Assembly: GCA_031277445.1 (NCBI GenBank)
Contig: JAITMH010000061.1
Coordinates: 1 to 6,881 of the forward strand
Direction of reading: 5' to 3'
Origin: Burkholderiales bacterium
GTDB taxonomy: Bacteria; Pseudomonadota; Gammaproteobacteria; Burkholderiales; Casimicrobiaceae
Length of the DNA stretch: 6,881 nucleotides
This document shows positions 1-6,861 of the stretch, in pieces (the stretch's first letter is position 1; every line of letters begins with the position of its first letter). Both the position numbers and the translations under genes were made by a program. The notes under the pieces are model-generated. The model saw nothing but the letters and a program-made list of their open reading frames with translations, was not told the origin of the DNA and did not search any database.

Positions 1-497
1 TGTCCGGTCAATCCGTAAACCCAACTCGTTCTCAGAATCAGCGCACAAGCGCCCGATTGTTGAATCGCGATTTCTCCGGCGCGTTTGCTAAGACCGTATT
101 CGTTGAGCGGGTGAACGGCGTCGCTCTCAACATACGGCGTCCGCTTGCTGCCGTCGAACACGTAGTCGGTGGAGTAATGAACCAGCGTTGCGCCGCAACG
201 TTTCGCTTCTTCAGCGAGCATTCCCGATGCGATGCCGTTAATCTGCTGCGCCAGATCGGGTTCCTGCTCGGCGCGGTCAACAGCCGTATAAGCGGCGGCG
301 TTGATGATGAGGTCGGGCATAAATTCACGAACCGTTCGTGTCAGCGTTTCCGGTTTCGTAAAATCAACGCGGTCTTGCGTCGTCACCATCAACGCGGCTT
401 GCGGAAAAGCCTGCGGCAACTGCCGCGCCAACGCGCTACCGATTTGGCCTTCGCTGCCGATCAACAGAAGGCGCGTGAATGTTTCTGTCTCGTTCAC
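1..497 (-). CDS. rfbD: dTDP-4-dehydrorhamnose reductase RmlD (5' part; gene runs off the left edge)
   Basis: This is the last enzyme of dTDP-L-rhamnose synthesis. It reduces dTDP-4-dehydro-L-rhamnose with NAD(P)H in the cytoplasm. Only 165 codons lie in the window, a little over half of the usual length of about 290-300 aa. Visible features are a Rossmann GxxGxxG (LLLIGSEGQIG, Gly14-Gly20), the family string NAAAYTAVDRAE (residues 66-77), STDYVFDG (109-116) and the catalytic YxxxK as Tyr134-Lys138. The start is taken as GTG at 497. It overlaps the rfbC stop codon by two bases (GTGA on the minus strand), and no better start precedes the Rossmann motif. This implies translational coupling with rfbC. 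The glycine motif reads G-S-E-G rather than the more usual G-x-x-G with Asn or Asp, a small variation. The family call is secure. The C-terminal substrate domain cannot be judged. Confidence 0.95.
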   Translation of the reverse strand, partial: MNETETFTRLLLIGSEGQIGSALARQLPQAFPQAALMVTTQDRVDFTKPETLTRTVREFMPDLIINAAAYTAVDRAEQEPDLAQQINGIASGMLAEEAKRCGATLVHYSTDYVFDGSKRTPYVESDAVHPLNEYGLSKRAGEIAIQQSGACALILRTSWVYGLTG

Positions 498-1032
498 GGA
501 TAAACCTCGGCGTCTTTCAGCAAAACACCGGCGGCGTCTTTCGCGGCAAGAATCGGCGCTTCGGTAAGCCCCCATTCAATCGCCAGCGCTGGATCGTTCC
601 AACGCAAGGTGCGCTCATGCTCGGCATGCCAGTAGTCGGTCGTTTTGTACAAAAACTCCGCCGCGTCGGAACGCACAACAAAGCCGTGCGCAAAACCGGG
701 AGGAATCCACAGCATTTGTTTGTTTTCCGCCGACAGCGTGACGCCGACCCACTGTCCGAAAGTCGGACTGCTGCGGCGCAGATCGACGGCGACATCAAAC
801 ACCTCGCCGACGACAACGCGCACCAGTTTTCCCTGCGCGTGCCGAATCTGATAATGCAGACCGCGCAATACATTTTTCATCGAACGCGAGTGATTGTCCT
901 GCACAAAATCAAGATCAAGCCCGACAGCGGCCAGCGTCTTGCGGTTCCAGCTTTCAAAGAAAAAACCCCGCGCATCGGAGAACACACGCGGTTCGAGAAT
1001 TTTAACGTCGGGAATGGTCGTGTCGACGATGT

Positions 1033-1036
<4 letters not shown>
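494..1036 (-). CDS. rfbC: dTDP-4-dehydrorhamnose 3,5-epimerase RmlC
   Basis: This cytoplasmic cupin enzyme performs the double epimerisation at C3 and C5 of dTDP-4-dehydro-6-deoxyglucose, the third step of dTDP-L-rhamnose synthesis. The product is 180 aa, the normal family length. The N-terminus ([16 protein letters not shown]) and the strings [11 protein letters not shown] (residues 21-31), VLRGLHYQ (56-63), IPPGFAHGF (111-119) and [10 protein letters not shown] (127-136) are diagnostic. By family knowledge His61 of GLHYQ should be the general base and Tyr130 of FLYKT the acid. Both are present. An in-frame ATG 33 bases upstream would add 11 residues with no family counterpart. The start at 1036 is preferred because it overlaps the rfbA stop as ATGA, the coupling arrangement also seen further along the operon. 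No strong Shine-Dalgarno sequence is visible, which fits reinitiation. Confidence 0.97.
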
Positions 1037-1959
<923 letters not shown>

Positions 1960-1965
1960 CGCCAT

Positions 1966-1970
1966 TCCTT
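1966..1970 (-). promoter_or_regulatory. Ribosome binding site that decides the rfbA start
   Basis: On the minus strand AAGGA is followed immediately by ATGGCGATG. The first ATG (1965) has no spacer, while the second (1959) has a normal six-base spacer. This favours the shorter RmlA by two residues. The site lies directly between the rfbB stop codon (TAA, 1971-1973) and the rfbA start. Confidence 0.6.
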
Positions 1971-3023
1971 TTATTGTTGCGCGTATTGTAAGTCAATCCA
2001 CTGCTGATACGCTTTGCTGGTGATGTTTGCAAGCCATGCTTCGTTATCGAGATACCAGCGCACGGTTTGGGTCAAACCGCTCTCGAACGTCTCAACAGGT
2101 TGCCAGCCGAGTTCGCGACGAATCTTGTCGGCGTTGATCGCGTAGCGGCGGTCGTGCCCGGGGCGGTCTTTGACGAACGTGATCTGCGATGCGGCATCGC
2201 GCCCGGGTCGTAGCGTTGTCAGCACGCGACACAGCGTATGAACCACGTCAAGGTTTTTCATTTCGGCGTTGCCGCCGATGTTATAAACTTCTCCGGGAAT
2301 GCCTTTTTCAAGCACGGCGCGAATGGCCGCGCAATGATCGCCGACGTACAGCCAGTCGCGCACGTTTTGTCCGTCGCCATACACCGGCAACGGTTTGCCC
2401 GCCAACGCATTGACGATCATCAGCGGGATGAGTTTTTCCGGAAACTGTCGCGGCCCGTAATTGTTAGAGCAGTTGGTGGTCAGCGTCGGCAAGCCGTAAG
2501 TGTGATGGTACGCACGCACCAGATGGTCGGACGACGCTTTCGACGCGGAATAAGGACTGTTCGGCGCATACGGCGTGGTTTCCGAAAAGGCAGGATCGTC
2601 GTTGTTGAGCGAACCGTAAACTTCGTCGGTCGAAACATGCAGAAAACGAAACGCCTTTTGTGCGCTTTCGGGCAGCGCACTCCAGTAAGTGCGCGTCGCT
2701 TCCAGCAAAGCGAACGTGCCGACAACGTTGGTTTGAATAAACTCTGCCGGTCCGTGAATCGAGCGGTCAACATGACTTTCCGCAGCGAAATGAACAATGG
2801 CGCGTGGCCGATACTCGCTCAGTAACCGTGTGAGCAACGCGCCGTCGCTGATGTCGCCGCGCACGAAAACGTGACGCGCATCGTCCTTGAGCAACGCCAG
2901 ATTGCCGAGATTGCCAGCATAGGTCAGCTTGTCAAGATTGAGAATCGGCTCCGCGAGTTGCGTCAGCCAACCCAAAACAAAATTCGAGCCGATAAAACCG
3001 GCGCCACCGGTAACGAGAATCAT
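1971..3023 (-). CDS. rfbB: dTDP-glucose 4,6-dehydratase RmlB
   Basis: This extended short-chain dehydrogenase converts dTDP-glucose to dTDP-4-dehydro-6-deoxyglucose with bound NAD+, the second step of dTDP-L-rhamnose synthesis. The product is 350 aa, the standard length. The N-terminal Rossmann motif is [15 protein letters not shown] (Gly6-Gly12). It is followed by [10 protein letters not shown] (30-39), [12 protein letters not shown] (78-89), the catalytic triad region STDEVYG (Thr132, Asp133, Glu134), [11 protein letters not shown] with YxxxK as Tyr158-Lys162, and [18 protein letters not shown] just beyond. All expected catalytic residues are present. The reading frame is open far upstream (to 3386), but the family starts at MILVTGG. 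That ATG has a GGAG ribosome site six bases before it, so 3023 is chosen. It is the first gene of a rmlBACD operon read leftward, whose promoter should lie in 3024-3150. Confidence 0.97.
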   Translation of the reverse strand: MILVTGGAGFIGSNFVLGWLTQLAEPILNLDKLTYAGNLGNLALLKDDARHVFVRGDISDGALLTRLLSEYRPRAIVHFAAESHVDRSIHGPAEFIQTNVVGTFALLEATRTYWSALPESAQKAFRFLHVSTDEVYGSLNNDDPAFSETTPYAPNSPYSASKASSDHLVRAYHHTYGLPTLTTNCSNNYGPRQFPEKLIPLMIVNALAGKPLPVYGDGQNVRDWLYVGDHCAAIRAVLEKGIPGEVYNIGGNAEMKNLDVVHTLCRVLTTLRPGRDAASQITFVKDRPGHDRRYAINADKIRRELGWQPVETFESGLTQTVRWYLDNEAWLANITSKAYQQWIDLQYAQQ

Positions 3024-3050
3024 GTTGTTCTCCGAGAGACAAGAATCGCT

Positions 3051-3056
3051 ATTGTA
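3051..3056 (-). promoter_or_regulatory. Candidate -10 element for the rml operon
   Basis: Reading the minus strand, TACAAT matches five of six bases of the sigma-70 -10 consensus and lies 27 bases upstream of the rfbB start codon. A transcript would begin near 3044 with a leader of about 20 bases containing the GGAG ribosome site. No convincing TTGACA-like -35 hexamer is seen at 16-18 bases spacing, so this may be weak, activator-dependent or coincidental. Confidence 0.35.
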
Positions 3057-3080
3057 CAGGCAGCATGATTCAGGCTCTGC

Positions 3081-3103
3081 GCACGATGCAGGCAAGCTCG
3101 TGC
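3081..3103. repeat. Short inverted repeat in the divergent intergenic region
   Basis: The arms GCACGA (3081-3086) and TCGTGC (3098-3103) are perfect reverse complements around an 11-base centre. Two further GC pairs can form if T3087 is bulged. A looser outer pair, AGCAT (3062-3066) and ATGCT (3115-3119), encloses it. It lies upstream of the putative rml promoter and of the antitoxin promoter. It could be an operator, a small cruciform or chance. There is no U-tract, so a terminator is unlikely. Confidence 0.3.
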
Positions 3104-3149
3104 CGAAGACCGAAATGCTTAAGAGTGAGCGCATATCAGCCGCAATTTG

Positions 3150-3182
3150 TGCTATTCTGTAGTGAACGTGTAACACATAAGG
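3150..3182 (+). promoter_or_regulatory. Candidate promoter, operator and ribosome site of the toxin-antitoxin operon
   Basis: TGCTATTCT (3150-3158) resembles an extended -10 (TGn plus TATnnT), which can work without a good -35. None is visible here. A small palindrome GTGTAACAC (3168-3176) would lie at or just after the predicted transcription start (near 3165), where a ribbon-helix-helix antitoxin would be expected to bind and repress its own operon. AAGG (3179-3182) sits seven bases before the antitoxin ATG as a ribosome site. The elements are seen directly. Their function is inferred. Confidence 0.4.
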
Positions 3183-3189
3183 CGTCGTC

Positions 3190-3477
3190 ATGAGTGAGGC
3201 AACTTTTACCTTTCGGGTCGATGAAACCCTGAAAAGCGCGTTTTCTGTGGCCGCAAAAGCGCGAGATCGTACCGGCGCACAACTTCTGCGCGACTTTATG
3301 CGCGCGTTTGTGGAACAGCAAAACGCCGCCAAGCATGACGAGTGGTTTCGCCACCAAGTGCAACTTGGTTTGAATGAGGCCAACACAGGTCATCTGATAC
3401 CCGCCGCCGAGGTCGAGGCCGAGGCTGAAATCTGGCGCGCCAAAACGCGCCGGAAGATAGCCCGTGCCGCGTTGTGA
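3190..3477 (+). CDS. Ribbon-helix-helix (CopG/RelB-like) antitoxin of a type II toxin-antitoxin pair
   Basis: This 95-aa protein has the form of an antitoxin that binds DNA with its N-terminus and the toxin with its C-terminus. Residues 4-10 (ATFTFRV) form the likely ribbon strand. Residues 12-24 and 28-43 ([16 protein letters not shown]) form the two helices of a ribbon-helix-helix fold. Residues 48-95 are charged and helical ([14 protein letters not shown], then [19 protein letters not shown]), as expected for a toxin-wrapping tail. The VEAEAE part comes from three near-identical hexamers GAGGYC/GAGGCT (3409-3426). The ATG has an AAGG ribosome site seven bases upstream. The stop overlaps the toxin start, the normal antitoxin-first arrangement. 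Autoregulation through the palindrome just upstream is likely but inferred. The exact antitoxin subfamily (CopG, RelB/DinJ or StbD-like) cannot be fixed by eye. Confidence 0.85.
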   Translation: MSEATFTFRVDETLKSAFSVAAKARDRTGAQLLRDFMRAFVEQQNAAKHDEWFRHQVQLGLNEANTGHLIPAAEVEAEAEIWRAKTRRKIARAAL

Positions 3478-3770
3478 GTCTGATTTGGACACCGGTTTGG
3501 ACACATCAAGCGGCGCTTGACCGGAAGGAAATCCGCGACCACATCGCGCAGAGTAACCCTGCTGTTGCGTTGACTCTTGATGAGATGTTCTCGGAAAAAG
3601 CGTCGCTACTCATCGGCCACCCTCACCTTGGCCGACTCGGTCGTGTCAAGGGAACTCGGGAATTGGTCGTACACCAAAATTACATCTTGATTTATGATTT
3701 GACCGGAGACATGGTGCGCATTCTTCGTATCCTGCACGCAGCCAGACAATGGCCGCCTGTTCGAGAATAA
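3474..3770 (+). CDS. RelE/ParE-superfamily toxin of a type II toxin-antitoxin pair
   Basis: This 98-aa protein has the length and pattern of RelE/ParE toxins. Two N-terminal helices (about residues 11-25, HQAALDRKEIRDHIA, and 28-47) are followed by a beta-sheet segment, GRVKGTRELVVHQNYILIYDLTGDMVRILRILHAARQWP (57-94 overall). The conserved Arg62, Tyr70, Arg82, Arg85 and the C-terminal LHAARQWP are typical of this branch. The start is GTG at 3474, overlapping the antitoxin stop as GTGA, so translation is probably coupled to the antitoxin. No strong ribosome site precedes it. Members of the superfamily either cut mRNA on the ribosome (RelE, YoeB) or poison gyrase (ParE), and sequence alone does not say which applies here. 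The ORF is intact with no frameshift, so an active toxin is plausible. No clear terminator follows. Confidence 0.87.
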   Translation: MSLIWTPVWTHQAALDRKEIRDHIAQSNPAVALTLDEMFSEKASLLIGHPHLGRLGRVKGTRELVVHQNYILIYDLTGDMVRILRILHAARQWPPVRE

Positions 3771-3779
3771 GAGCCTTTT

Positions 3780-3785
3780 TATTAT
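3780..3785 (+). promoter_or_regulatory. Possible -10 element before the methyltransferase gene
   Basis: TATTAT matches five of six bases of the -10 consensus and lies in the 55-base gap after the toxin, about 40 bases before the methyltransferase ATG. No matching -35 hexamer is visible, and the AT-rich stretch could arise by chance. If it is not a promoter, the methyltransferase would be read from the toxin-antitoxin promoter. Confidence 0.25.
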
Positions 3786-3825
3786 CACTTATGTCAAGCA
3801 GCGCCATAAACGGCAAGCCAACCCA

Positions 3826-4923
3826 ATGAACATTACACCCTGGTTATTCCGCAACCTCAGAAAGCATCGCGGGCTTTTTCGCCCGGTAAGACGCCTTCTT
3901 TCCCGCAGCGCCACCCTGGATTACTGGTATCGGAGTTACGTTGAGAAGTTGCGGTATAAAGACGTTGTCGAGGTTCACGACCTCCCGCCCATTTTTCACT
4001 ATTGGGCCGGTAAATACCTCTTGCCCAAATTTCGGGATTTCGGGTTCTGCGAGCCGGAATCTTTTTTTGTCAAACACCTGCAAGAAGTCGCTCTAAACGC
4101 TCACAAAGAAGAAGTGCGGTTTGCCAGCATCGGTTCCGGAAACTGCGATGCGGAAATACGCATCGCCTTGTCTTTGCGGCATCTTGGCGTGGATCGTTTC
4201 ACAATCCATTGCATTGATTTAAATCCGGCCATGCTAAAGAGAGGCAAAGCGCTTGCGGAACAAAACGGTCTTGATAAACACATCTTCACCGAAAAAGCCG
4301 ATTTCAATCACTGGCGACCGCAACACGATTACGATGCGGTTATTGCCAATCAGTCGTTGCACCACGTCGTTAATCTGGAGGGGCTTTTTGATGCCGTAAA
4401 AGAAGCCTTGACGCCTGCGGGATTGTTTCTCATCTCCGACATGATCGGGCGCAACGGACACCAGCGTTGGCCGGAAGCGCTTGCCCTTGTCGAAGCGTTC
4501 TGGAGCGAATTGCCGCAAAGCCATCGCCGCAACCGGCTGACGGGCGAGCAGGAAGATGTTTTTATCAACAGGGATTGTTCTGCGGAAGGCTTTGAGGGCA
4601 TTCGGTCTCAAGACATCTTGCCGCTCCTCATCGAGCGTTTCTCTTTTGATTTTTTTCTCGGCTTTTCCAATGTTATTTTCCCGTTTATCGACCGCTGCTT
4701 CGGCCCCAATTTTGATGAAAACAACGAGTGGGATCGTGCTTTTATAGATCGGGTTCAGGAGCGCGATGAAGACGAGATTTTGTCCGGGCGCATCAAGCCG
4801 ACGCAAATGCTGGCCGTCGTCAACAAACGCGAACAGGGAAAAGAAATCTACTTCAAAAACATGAATCCGGCTTTTTGCGTGCGCGCCCCTGATTTTGTGC
4901 CAACTTCTCTTACAAGCGCTTAG
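3826..4923 (+). CDS. Class I SAM-dependent methyltransferase, function unknown
   Basis: This 365-aa soluble protein has a class I methyltransferase core. Motif I is VRFASIGSGNCDAEI (residues 97-111, glycines at 103 and 105). The acidic residue that should hold the SAM ribose is Asp131 in IHCIDLNPAMLKRG. Motif IV is YDAVIANQSLHHVVNLEGLF (169-188), followed by VKEALTPAGLFLISDMIG (191-208). The core is flanked by a basic N-terminus (1-30) and a segment, DLPPIFHYWAGKYLLPKF (52-69), outside the core. A C-terminal extension of over 100 residues is rich in aromatic and acidic residues (for example DFFLGFSNVIFPFIDRCFGPNFDENNEWD). The substrate cannot be deduced. The glycan context suggests a sugar or lipid-linked acceptor, but small molecules or proteins are possible. 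ATG 3826 is the first start in the frame and has no clear ribosome site. The 3' end overlaps the convergent epimerase by 14 bases. Confidence 0.85.
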   Translation: MNITPWLFRNLRKHRGLFRPVRRLLSRSATLDYWYRSYVEKLRYKDVVEVHDLPPIFHYWAGKYLLPKFRDFGFCEPESFFVKHLQEVALNAHKEEVRFASIGSGNCDAEIRIALSLRHLGVDRFTIHCIDLNPAMLKRGKALAEQNGLDKHIFTEKADFNHWRPQHDYDAVIANQSLHHVVNLEGLFDAVKEALTPAGLFLISDMIGRNGHQRWPEALALVEAFWSELPQSHRRNRLTGEQEDVFINRDCSAEGFEGIRSQDILPLLIERFSFDFFLGFSNVIFPFIDRCFGPNFDENNEWDRAFIDRVQERDEDEILSGRIKPTQMLAVVNKREQGKEIYFKNMNPAFCVRAPDFVPTSLTSA

Positions 4924-6028
4924 CACGCCACGCCACATACCAATCGGCGAATCGTTTTAGCCCTTCTTCAAGAGACGTATGCGGCGCAAAGCCGGTGACT
5001 TTTTCCAGACGCGACACATCGGCGTAGGTTGCCAGGATATCGCCCAGTTGCATCGGTTGATAATCGCGGATCGCCTCTTTTCCGAGAACGTGCGACAAAG
5101 TATCAATGAATGTTTCCAGCGGCACGGCGTGATTGCCACCGATGTTGTAGATTGCGCAGGGTATGCCGCTCTCAACTCCCCTCTCCCCTTGTGGGAGAGG
5201 GGCTGGGGGAGAGGGGGAATCTGAAACCCCATCCCCACCCCAACCCTCCCCCCCGACCAAAACCACTTCGGGGGCACGCTCTTGAAGGGGAGGGCTTTCA
5301 GGCAAACGCACGGCAACGCGCACGACGCCTTCGACAACATCGTCAATGAACGTATAATCCCTCTGCATCTTTCCGTGATTGAACACTTTAATCGGGCGGC
5401 CGGACAGAATCGCGTCGGCAAACAACATTGGCGACATGTCCGGTCGTCCCCAGGGTCCGTAAACAGTGAAGAAACGCAATCCGGTCGTTGGCAGTTTGAA
5501 CAAATGGCTGTAACTGTGCGCCATCAGCTCGTTGGCTTTCTTCGTCGCCGCGTACAAACTGACAGGGTGGTCGGTCGGCTGATCTTCGGAAAACGGCAAC
5601 GTGTGATTGGTGCCATATACTGACGACGATGACGCATAAACCAGATGCCGGACATTGTGATGGCGGCAGCCTTCGAGAACATGGCCGAACGCCGTCACAT
5701 TGTTCCGAAGGTACGCCTCCGGATGCTCAAGCGAATAACGCACGCCCGGCTGCGCCGCCAGATGAATGACGTGGGTGAAACCGCCGTCGCGGAACAAGGC
5801 GCGTGTCGCATCGGCGTCGGCCAGATCGAGACGACACAACGAAAATTGCGGCAGCGCCGCCAACCGCGCCGCCCGCGCTTCTTTCAGCGCCGGATCGTAA
5901 TACGGTTCAAAATGATCGGCACCGGTCACGCGCACGCCGTCGCCGCACAAACGTTCGGCGACGTGCATGCCGATGAATCCGGCGCAGCCGGTGACGAGAA
6001 CATGATCGTGTTCGGAAAAAGCGTTCAT
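4910..6028 (-). CDS. UDP-glucuronate 4-epimerase family NAD-dependent epimerase with an in-frame repeat insertion
   Basis: This extended short-chain dehydrogenase is expected to interconvert UDP-glucuronate and UDP-galacturonate using tightly bound NAD+. The product is 372 aa against about 335 for the family. Visible features are VLVTGCAGFIG (10-20), HLAAQPGVRYSLEHPEAYLRNN (89-110), YASSSSVYG with the catalytic Ser near 134-136, YxxxK as Tyr159-Lys163, and the signature RFFTVYGPWGRPDMSPMLF (185-203), which separates this group from GalE. The C-terminal YNIGGNHAVPLETFI (294-308) is normal. The extra length lies between VVRVAVRLPES and GIPCAIYNIGG, where residues 245-284 are encoded by a palindromic repeat. 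The catalytic core is intact, so activity is likely. The start at 6028 overlaps the upstream glycosyltransferase stop as ATGA. The frame is open further upstream, but those residues are antisense-like and Arg-rich. A related 4-epimerase specificity is possible. Confidence 0.93.
   Translation of the reverse strand: MNAFSEHDHVLVTGCAGFIGMHVAERLCGDGVRVTGADHFEPYYDPALKEARAARLAALPQFSLCRLDLADADATRALFRDGGFTHVIHLAAQPGVRYSLEHPEAYLRNNVTAFGHVLEGCRHHNVRHLVYASSSSVYGTNHTLPFSEDQPTDHPVSLYAATKKANELMAHSYSHLFKLPTTGLRFFTVYGPWGRPDMSPMLFADAILSGRPIKVFNHGKMQRDYTFIDDVVEGVVRVAVRLPESPPLQERAPEVVLVGGEGWGGDGVSDSPSPPAPLPQGERGVESGIPCAIYNIGGNHAVPLETFIDTLSHVLGKEAIRDYQPMQLGDILATYADVSRLEKVTGFAPHTSLEEGLKRFADWYVAWRAKRL
5193..5217 (+). 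other. Potential G-quadruplex motif on the plus strand (epimerase template strand)
   Basis: Four G-runs of 3, 4, 5 and 5 are separated by loops AGA, CT and AGA, meeting the common G3+N1-7 rule. Being on the template strand of the epimerase gene, it could slow RNA polymerase or replication. It would also appear in any antisense transcript reading through from the methyltransferase. Formation is inferred from sequence only, and the competing hairpin with 5178-5187 uses the same bases. Confidence 0.5.
5227..5254 (-). other. Potential G-quadruplex motif in the epimerase coding strand and mRNA
   Basis: On the minus strand five G-runs (7, 3, 4, 4, 4) are separated by loops of one or two bases, a pattern typical of very stable parallel quadruplexes. 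It encodes GGEGWGGDGV (residues 259-268) of the epimerase, so ribosomes must pass it to complete the protein. The seven-G run is also a homopolymer that could slip. Folding is inferred. Confidence 0.55.
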
Positions 6029-6861
6029 GGTACGGTGCCGTCGTGATGGGTGTCTTTTATCGTGCGTTTTTGCAGTGCGTAAAGCTTCGCGTGTTTGAGG
6101 AAGCTGGCGAAAGCGCCAATGGCAATGTGCGCAAAACCGGCTGCGCCGTCGAGAAAACCGCGCTTGACGAAATAGAAGCGAAAAAAACGCGCCAGAGGCG
6201 AGGCAAACATTCGCCATGCGCTGGTGCGCACACCAGCAGCAAACAAGCGCTCGGCCTGCACCGCCGTGTAACGGTTCTGCTTTGCCAGATAGGCGTCGAG
6301 CGATTCAGCGGAAGCGTGCAGCAAATCGCCGGAGAGACGTTCGATTTTTTCCCCGGTTGCATTCTCGTTTGCGTTACCGACAAGCACTTTCTCATGCACC
6401 GCATCATCGCTCCAACGTGCGCGACGCCGGTCGAACAAGCGCACCGTCCAGTCAGGATAACCCTCGCCGTGCGACAACCAGCGACCGAAAAACCGGTTGC
6501 GGCGACACAGCGCATACGCTGCCGCCCGCTCACTTTCCTGTCGCGCAAAAACGACGGCGATGGTTTGCGCCAGCGCATCGCTGATGCGTTCGTCGGCATC
6601 CAGACACAACACCCAATCGTGCTGCGCTGCGGCCACCGCTGCGTTCTTTTGCGGGCCGAAACCCAACCAGGGCTGCTCAATGAAACGAGCGCCGAATTGT
6701 TCGGCGATGTGGCGCGTTTTGTCGGTGCTGCCGGAATCGACAACGACAATCTCCGCCACAAACAACGCCGACGCCAGACACGCGCCCAATTCCGCCTCGG
6801 CGTTTTGGGTGATCAGCACCAGTGACAGTGGGAGCGGCAATGTTGCGTCAGAAGAAGGCAT
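6025..6861 (-). CDS. WaaE-like family 2 glycosyltransferase
   Basis: This cytoplasmic or membrane-associated GT-A glycosyltransferase resembles the LPS-core beta-glucosyltransferase WaaE/KdtX group. The product is 278 aa, near the usual 250-280. Visible features are SLVLITQNAEAELGACL (13-29), the nucleotide-binding IVVVDSGSTDKT (38-49), the string QPWLGFGPQKNAAVAAA (63-79), the DxD metal motif CLDADERIS (Asp88, Asp90), and YPDWTVRLFDRRRARWSDDAVHEKV (135-159). The C-terminus (about 220-262) is aromatic and partly hydrophobic and may rest on the membrane. The sugar donor and acceptor cannot be read out. Glucose or another hexose to an LPS inner core is the family precedent. The ATG at 6861 has no visible ribosome site, and the frame stays open to the window edge, so the true start might be upstream. 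The stop overlaps the epimerase ATG. Confidence 0.88.
   Translation of the reverse strand: MPSSDATLPLPLSLVLITQNAEAELGACLASALFVAEIVVVDSGSTDKTRHIAEQFGARFIEQPWLGFGPQKNAAVAAAQHDWVLCLDADERISDALAQTIAVVFARQESERAAAYALCRRNRFFGRWLSHGEGYPDWTVRLFDRRRARWSDDAVHEKVLVGNANENATGEKIERLSGDLLHASAESLDAYLAKQNRYTAVQAERLFAAGVRTSAWRMFASPLARFFRFYFVKRGFLDGAAGFAHIAIGAFASFLKHAKLYALQKRTIKDTHHDGTVP

Larger units (their letters stand above)
5178..5294. repeat. Palindromic G/C-tract repeat element inside the epimerase gene
   Basis: This is a compact composite repeat of 117 bases, exactly 39 codons. The first hairpin has perfect 10-base arms CCCCTCTCCC (5178-5187) and GGGAGAGGGG (5193-5202) around CTTGT. A second copy of the purine arm (5206-5216) can pair with 5178-5188 instead, giving two alternative folds. 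The second half has an outer pair CCCTCCCC (5244-5251) and GGGGAGGG (5287-5294), and inside it CCCCCGA (5250-5256) and TCGGGGG (5268-5274), which compete for two bases. Read on the minus strand, the first half gives SPSPPAPLPQGERG, which I recognise as a common translation of a dispersed repeat in many proteobacterial genomes. Family assignment is from memory. Whether other copies exist in this genome cannot be seen here. Confidence 0.8.

Noticed and set aside
3024..3386. N-terminal extension of rfbB to an upstream ATG at 3386
   Set aside because: It would run through the intergenic region and antisense to the antitoxin. The RmlB family begins at MILVTGG, which has its own GGAG ribosome site.
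3763..3790. Possible terminator after the toxin (AATAA ... TTATT around GAGCCTT)
   Set aside because: The stem is only about five A/T pairs and would not be stable. A T-run exists but lies inside the stem and loop.
4234..4938. Minus-strand open frame opposite the methyltransferase (234 codons)
   Set aside because: The sense-strand methyltransferase has clear SAM motifs. The antisense frame has none.
5178..5217. The G/C hairpin as an intrinsic terminator
   Set aside because: It is strong but lies within an open, intact coding sequence and has no following U-tract on either strand.
5160..5300. CRISPR-like or tandem-repeat array
   Set aside because: The repeats are inverted and composite, with no regularly spaced direct repeats or unique spacers.
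6029..6217. N-terminal extension of the epimerase to 6217
   Set aside because: The extra 63 residues are antisense-like and would lie wholly inside the glycosyltransferase gene. The ATG at 6028 with the ATGA overlap fits the family start.
6043..6825. Plus-strand open frame opposite the glycosyltransferase (260 codons)
   Set aside because: Shadow of a gene with DxD and other GT2 motifs. No independent support.
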